Assembly: GCF_002803065.1 (NCBI RefSeq)
Contig: NZ_NNBL01000030.1
Location: 1-64,000 of the forward strand
Length of the DNA stretch: 64,000 nt
Source of the DNA: Streptomyces sp. CB01635
GTDB taxonomy: Bacteria > Actinomycetota > Actinomycetes > Streptomycetales > Streptomycetaceae
Reading direction: 5' to 3'
Both the position numbers and the translations under genes were made by a program. The notes beneath the pieces are model-generated. The model was given only the letters and a program-made list of their open reading frames with translations, was not told the DNA's origin and made no database searches. Shown piece after piece: positions 60,450 to 64,000 of the stretch (positions are counted from its first letter, which is position 1; every line of letters begins with the position of its first letter).

Positions 60450-62264
60450 GTGACGCTCGGGCTTGCGCCCAAGAAACCTCACCCCAAGGTCCCACGGCGT
60501 CACGGCGAGGGCGGAAAGTCCCACCTGACCGTGATCCAGGGGCTGGCCGCCCTTTCACTGGACGCCCTCAGTTCGGTCGCGTACGGCCCGGAGGCCATCG
60601 TCGTCGTGCTGATGGCCGCCGGTTCGGGCGCGCTCACGGCGATGCTGCCGATCACCCTGGTCATCGCCGCGTTGCTGGCCGTCCTGGTCGTCTCCTACCG
60701 CCAGGTGATCGCCGTGCACCCGGACGGCGGTGGAGCCTACGCGGTGGCGAAGAAGGATTTGGGCAGACCCGTCAGTCTGATGGCCGCGGCCAGCCTCATC
60801 ATCGACTACGTCCTCACCGTCGCCGTCAGTCTCGCCGCCGGCGCCGCGAGCCTCGCATCGGCGTTTCCCGTCCTTTCCGATCACCTTCTGGCCGTATGCC
60901 TGATCGCGCTGTTCGCCCTCACCGTCGTCAATCTGCGCGGCATCGCGGACAGCGCGCGGGTGCTGATGCTGCCCACAGTGCTGTTCATCGTCAGCGTGAC
61001 CGCTGTCATCGTGGTGGGGCTGTTTCGGGCCCATCCCGCAGCCACGGTCGGAACGTCCCAGTCCTTCCCTGCCGTCGAGGCGCTGGGCGTGCTCCTGGTG
61101 CTCAAGGCGTTCTCCGCGGGATGCTCGGCGCTGACCGGGGTGGAGGCCATCGCCAACGCCGTTCCGATGTTCCGCCAACCACGCGTCAAGCGGGCGCAAC
61201 ACACCGAGCTGATGCTGGGGTTGCTGCTGGGCGCCATGCTCATCGGGCTGTCATTGCTGATTCGCCGCCATCACGTGGTGCCACGCGGCGGTGTGACGCT
61301 GCTGGCCCAGCTGACCGCCGGTGCCTTCGGGACCGGCTGGGCCTACTACGCCATCAGCCTCATCGTCACTCTCGTACTGGGCATCGCCGCGAACACCAGC
61401 TTCGGCGGCCTTCCGGTCCTGATGAGTGTCCTCGCCAAGGACGACCGTCTCCCTCATCTGTTCGCCCTCCGCTCGGAGCGGCCCGTCCACCGCTGGGGCG
61501 TCGTGGCCCTGGCGGTGCTGGCCGGCGTCACGCTGGTCGTCGCCAGTGCCGACACCCAGCGCCTGATCCCGCTCTTTGCCATCGGCGTCTTCGTCGGCTT
61601 CACCATCAGCCAGATCGGCCTCGTCCGGCACTGGAGCACGCAACGCCCCGACGGCTGGTTGCCCCGGGCCTTGGTCAACGGCGTCGGGGCTGTGCTGACC
61701 GCCGTCGCCGGAATCGTCCTGCTCACCACCAAGTTCCTCGCCGGTGCCTGGATCGTCGTCCTCATCGTGCCGCTGCTGATGCTGCTGTTCTCCCGGATCG
61801 AGCGCTATTACACACGCGTTCGCGACCAACTCAGATTGGACGGCACCCCGCCACGCCCCACACGAACCCACAGTCTGGTCATCGTCCCCCTGGGCAGGGT
61901 CGACATGGTCGCCGTCGCCGCCCTAAACGCCGCGTCCTCACTGGGCGATGAGGTCGTCGTGGTCGCCGTCTTCGACGACCGGACGAAAGCAGACGCCATG
62001 CGCGCCGACTGGGCGCGATGGGACCCCGGCCCACGGCTCGACATCATCGACAGCCCTCAGCACTCCCTGGTGCATCCAGTCATCGGCTACGTCGAGCAGG
62101 TCGCCCGCAACGGCGGGCAGGTCGCCGTACTCATCCCCCAGGTGGAACCCCTGCACGGCCGCTACCGGATTCTCCAGAACCAACGAGGCATTCTGATGGC
62201 CGGCCTGCTGAGTTCCCGCACCGACGTAGTCGTATGCCTGCTCAAAATCCAGTTGGGCCTGTGA
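60450..62264 (+). CDS. APC-superfamily potassium transporter, KimA-like
   Basis: This is a 604-residue transporter close in length and layout to B. subtilis KimA (about 607). The entry motif LAALSLDALSSVAYGPEAIV matches LSSDALSSVAYGTE; others are VSYRQVIAVHPDGGGAYAVA, LKAFSAGCSALTGVEAIANA and IGVFVGFTISQIG. About 12 helices are followed by a cytosolic domain of some 150 residues (THSLVIVPLGRVDMVAVAAL, HSLVHPVIGYVEQVARNGGQ, PLHGRYRILQNQRGILM), where KimA forms its dimer. KimA imports K+ with protons and is inhibited by c-di-AMP. Other APC members move amino acids, so substrate assignment is by resemblance. GTG 60450 is the start used. I did not find a clear ydaO riboswitch upstream. Confidence 0.82.
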   Translation: MTLGLAPKKPHPKVPRRHGEGGKSHLTVIQGLAALSLDALSSVAYGPEAIVVVLMAAGSGALTAMLPITLVIAALLAVLVVSYRQVIAVHPDGGGAYAVAKKDLGRPVSLMAAASLIIDYVLTVAVSLAAGAASLASAFPVLSDHLLAVCLIALFALTVVNLRGIADSARVLMLPTVLFIVSVTAVIVVGLFRAHPAATVGTSQSFPAVEALGVLLVLKAFSAGCSALTGVEAIANAVPMFRQPRVKRAQHTELMLGLLLGAMLIGLSLLIRRHHVVPRGGVTLLAQLTAGAFGTGWAYYAISLIVTLVLGIAANTSFGGLPVLMSVLAKDDRLPHLFALRSERPVHRWGVVALAVLAGVTLVVASADTQRLIPLFAIGVFVGFTISQIGLVRHWSTQRPDGWLPRALVNGVGAVLTAVAGIVLLTTKFLAGAWIVVLIVPLLMLLFSRIERYYTRVRDQLRLDGTPPRPTRTHSLVIVPLGRVDMVAVAALNAASSLGDEVVVVAVFDDRTKADAMRADWARWDPGPRLDIIDSPQHSLVHPVIGYVEQVARNGGQVAVLIPQVEPLHGRYRILQNQRGILMAGLLSSRTDVVVCLLKIQLGL

Positions 62265-62302
62265 CCCCGTCACTCACGTGACGGCGCCCCAGTGGCACAC
62301 CA

Positions 62303-62600
62303 TCAAGTCCCTTCATCACGGAGGGCCATTGATTCACGAACCTGCAACGCATGGCGCCGCTTCGCCCCGCCGAACTTGAAGGTCAGGGCCGTAGCGGGGC
62401 CCCGCACTCCGTTGTAGTAAGCGGTGTGCCACAACCGCCGGTCGGTGCCCGCGAGGTGGACCTCTCCTTCGTGGAAGGCGAGTGCCGGCGCGGCGAGGTC
62501 TTGAAGGCCCTGGTATGGATCAGGCTGGCGGCGGTCCAGCTGCTGCCGGTGTACCGGTTGCAGTGCATCGCGTTGTCGCCGCCGACGTGACGACAACCCC
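62303..62600 (-). pseudogene. Tectonin-like repeat protein scrap (tentative)
   Basis: One minus-strand frame reads GDNAMHCNRYTGSSWTAASL, another LQDLAAPALAFHEGEVHLAG and TDRRLWHTAYYNGVR. In sequence they look like one repeat unit (x-G-S-x-W-x-x-x-L, then P-A-L-A-x-x-x-G-x-L-H-L-x-x-x-x-x-x-x-L-W-H-T) of secreted lectin-like repeat proteins. The frames do not join, and neither end is complete. Confidence 0.3.
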
Positions 62601-62770
62601 TCGAACAGAACGAAGAAAACAAAAGCCGGTACAAGTTCCCCTATGGCGACTTCGAGAAAGTGCACCGCCGCGGAGTCCTCTCCGCGGAGTCACGCGCCGG
62701 GCAGTACAAGCACACCGACATAGAGGTTGCCGTGGCTCATGTGCACGGAATGCTGGAAGAACTTTCCTGA
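62587..62770 (+). pseudogene. Small conserved protein, frameshifted
   Basis: A GTG at 62587 begins VTTTP, then the frame changes and continues LEQNEENKSRYKFPYGDFEK, VHRRGVLSAESRAGQYKHTD and IEVAVAHVHGMLEELS to TGA 62770. The YxFPYGDFxKVHRxGVL-AESRAGQYKHxDIE pattern recurs in small Streptomyces proteins of about 65 residues. The second frame has no start codon of its own after a TGA at 62588, so the gene is intact only if one base is added or lost near 62600. Function unknown. Confidence 0.5.
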
Positions 62771-62899
62771 GCCAGACTCACGCCCCGCCTGCCGTCCCCG
62801 CGCCGCCCTGTGCCAACGCACCCGCCCCGCGGTGTCACGGGCACCGGCGGCAGTTCGGGAGCAGTCAACCGTGCCTCGCCGAACCGGAAGCCGGGCATC

Positions 62900-63383
62900 A
62901 GTGTCCCCAGTCCGATTCGCGCGACGTGCTCACCAGCCAGCGGGCCCGCGCCACCATCGCCCCCACCTTCTCAACGCCCGCGAGCCGTTACCCCCTCAAC
63001 GACCTGCAGCAATGGATCGGACACAAGCACCCTGCCGGCACCCGCTACTACGCGGCGATCCTGCAACGCACCCTCACCGCGTCCCACGAGAAGGCCGACT
63101 ACTTCGACCGCAACTTCCGCACCATCCAGGTCCTCATCGACCGCGAGTGCATCCTCACCGGAGCCACCCACCAGGCGGCGAACAGCCCGGGAAGTACTAC
63201 TGGCCTGGGCGAGCGCGCTACTGCAATTACGACTTCTTCGCCAAGTGTCCGCACCGGCTGGTCTGCGCACGCTGCCCGTTCTACGTCCCGACCCCGCGAG
63301 AACTCGGAACGACGGACGGCTTCATCCCTCTGCCCCGCCTCATGAAGACGATTACACGACCGAATGGAGAAGATCCCAAGTAG
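62900..63383 (+). pseudogene. Site-specific integrase C-terminal remnant
   Basis: A first frame reads RYPLNDLQQWIGHKHPAGTR then YYAAILQRTLTASHEKADYF and RTIQVLIDRECILTGA. A second continues QPGKYYWPGRARYCNYDFFA and KCPHRLVCARCPFYVPTPRE. This is the end of a tyrosine-recombinase-type transposon integrase: WLGH-x-x-P-x-x-T-x-Y-Y with the catalytic tyrosine, then a four-cysteine zinc-like motif (YCxYxFFxxCPHRxxCARCxFY). A frameshift near 63185 separates the parts, and the catalytic N-terminal half is missing. Confidence 0.65.
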
Positions 63384-63636
63384 CTGCTCTCACTGGCTCG
63401 CTGCGAACACTCAGCTGGCTGCCCGGCTCCCGGAACCCGAGCGCAGCCGCCACACATCGGGATGCCGCGGGGCCGGCGCCCGTGACAGCGGCACCTGGAT
63501 CCGCCCCGTCTGGTGGCCGGCGTTCCGGCCGGACTCCTCGGTTCGCTCCCGGGCGGCACCGCGTGGTAGCTCGCGTGGACGGGTGCACGGTGCGGCTGGC
63601 GGCGGACGGCCCCGGCCTCGCCCTAAGCTCGGCGCC

Positions 63637-64000
63637 GTGACGTGGCTGCGGGCTCTGGGGCTGATCGTGCGCTCCGGGCTGACGATTGAGAGGACCCGGC
63701 TCGAGCCGCTGGTCGCACTGCGCGCCGCGGCCGGAGTAGCAACCGTGATCGGGCTCGCGCTGTGGCTTGTCTCCCCGGCCTATGCCACGTCCGCCGCGTT
63801 CGGAGCCTTCTCGGCCGGCGCCGCCACGTTCCAGCGAAGTTGGCGCCCACGCAAGGTGCTTGCGCTGGCCGCCGGCGCGGGCCTGGCGCTCAGCACCTTC
63901 CTGGGATATCTGGTGGGGGCGCACCCCGTGCCGTTCCTCCTGCTGCTCGCCCTGTGGTCCTTCGGCGCCGGAATGGCCTGGGCCGCGGGCTCGACCGCCG
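63637..64000 (+). CDS. FUSC-family membrane protein (partial, runs off the window)
   Basis: GTG 63637 opens a frame that is still open at the end of the window. The first 121 residues read VTWLRALGLIVRSGLTIERT, LRAAAGVATVIGLALWL, ATSAAFGAFSAGAATFQRSW and VLALAAGAGLALSTFLGYLV, with four hydrophobic segments. This is the N-terminal membrane half of the FUSC/aromatic-acid-exporter type (R-x-x-x-A-x-A-x-x-x-G-L-x-L, then F-G-A-x-x-x-x). The C-terminal half lies outside the window. It is not overlapped by other genes. Confidence 0.65.
   Translation, partial: MTWLRALGLIVRSGLTIERTRLEPLVALRAAAGVATVIGLALWLVSPAYATSAAFGAFSAGAATFQRSWRPRKVLALAAGAGLALSTFLGYLVGAHPVPFLLLLALWSFGAGMAWAAGSTA

Noticed and set aside
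60295..60450. Possible ydaO-type c-di-AMP riboswitch before the KimA-like gene
   Set aside because: The sequence has a few G/C blocks but not the conserved ydaO core that I could recognise; a covariance search would decide.
1..64000. CRISPR array, tRNA or rRNA genes, biosynthetic cluster
   Set aside because: No regularly spaced repeats, no recognisable RNA gene sequence and no PKS/NRPS/terpene core enzyme were seen.

Overview
This is about 64 kb of high-GC actinobacterial DNA, almost certainly from a Streptomyces chromosome. The signs are GTG and TTG starts, near-saturated GC at third codon positions, twin-arginine and lipobox exported proteins, sugar ABC operons without their own ATPase, a RheA/Hsp18 pair, and many Streptomyces-type insertion-sequence remnants. 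A remnant of the telomere-associated protein Tap (near 4.7 kb) and the large number of broken genes suggest an accessory chromosome arm or a decayed linear-replicon end.

Layout. 0-12 kb is a patchwork: truncated regulators, sigma-factor and transposase pieces, with a few intact genes (a DUF4246 protein, a lipoprotein, an SDR dehydrogenase, a selenium-binding/methanethiol-oxidase-type protein and a secreted protein). 12-14.7 kb is a SigE-family sigma factor (frameshifted) overlapping a membrane-anchored PQQ-propeller protein; the pair is bracketed by two IS1380-type remnants. 14.8-23.5 kb is an intact glycan locus: a LacI repressor, two near-palindromic operators, an ABC importer, a GH42 beta-galactosidase and a secreted GH30 enzyme with a ricin-type lectin domain. 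It probably handles beta-1,6-galactan side chains of plant arabinogalactan. 23.5-29.3 kb is more wreckage around a ricin-like protein, an unusual GNAT-AAA+ fusion and a drug-efflux MFS gene.

29.7-45.7 kb holds two further sugar systems. One runs on the plus strand (GH2, binding lipoprotein, two permeases). The other runs on the minus strand (binding protein, two permeases, a very large GH38 alpha-mannosidase, then PPIase-like, MazG-like and HIT-like genes), with a divergent exported GxGYxYP-family protein. A common imperfect palindrome containing ACAACGATG lies at or just upstream of starts in both systems, so they may form one regulon whose regulator is not in this window. The importers lack an ATPase and presumably share a housekeeping one such as MsiK.

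46-64 kb returns to decayed DNA (IS701 and integrase pieces; broken phosphatase, oxidoreductase and transporter genes). Scattered among it are intact stress and energy genes: an acetate-kinase-family enzyme, a sugar MFS transporter, a RheA-like repressor with two operators facing hsp18, two DUF2267 genes, a PsiE-like membrane protein and a KimA-like potassium transporter preceded by a short leader ORF. The window ends inside an FUSC-family gene. I saw no tRNA, rRNA or CRISPR array. Family names come from reading the protein sequences, not from a search.
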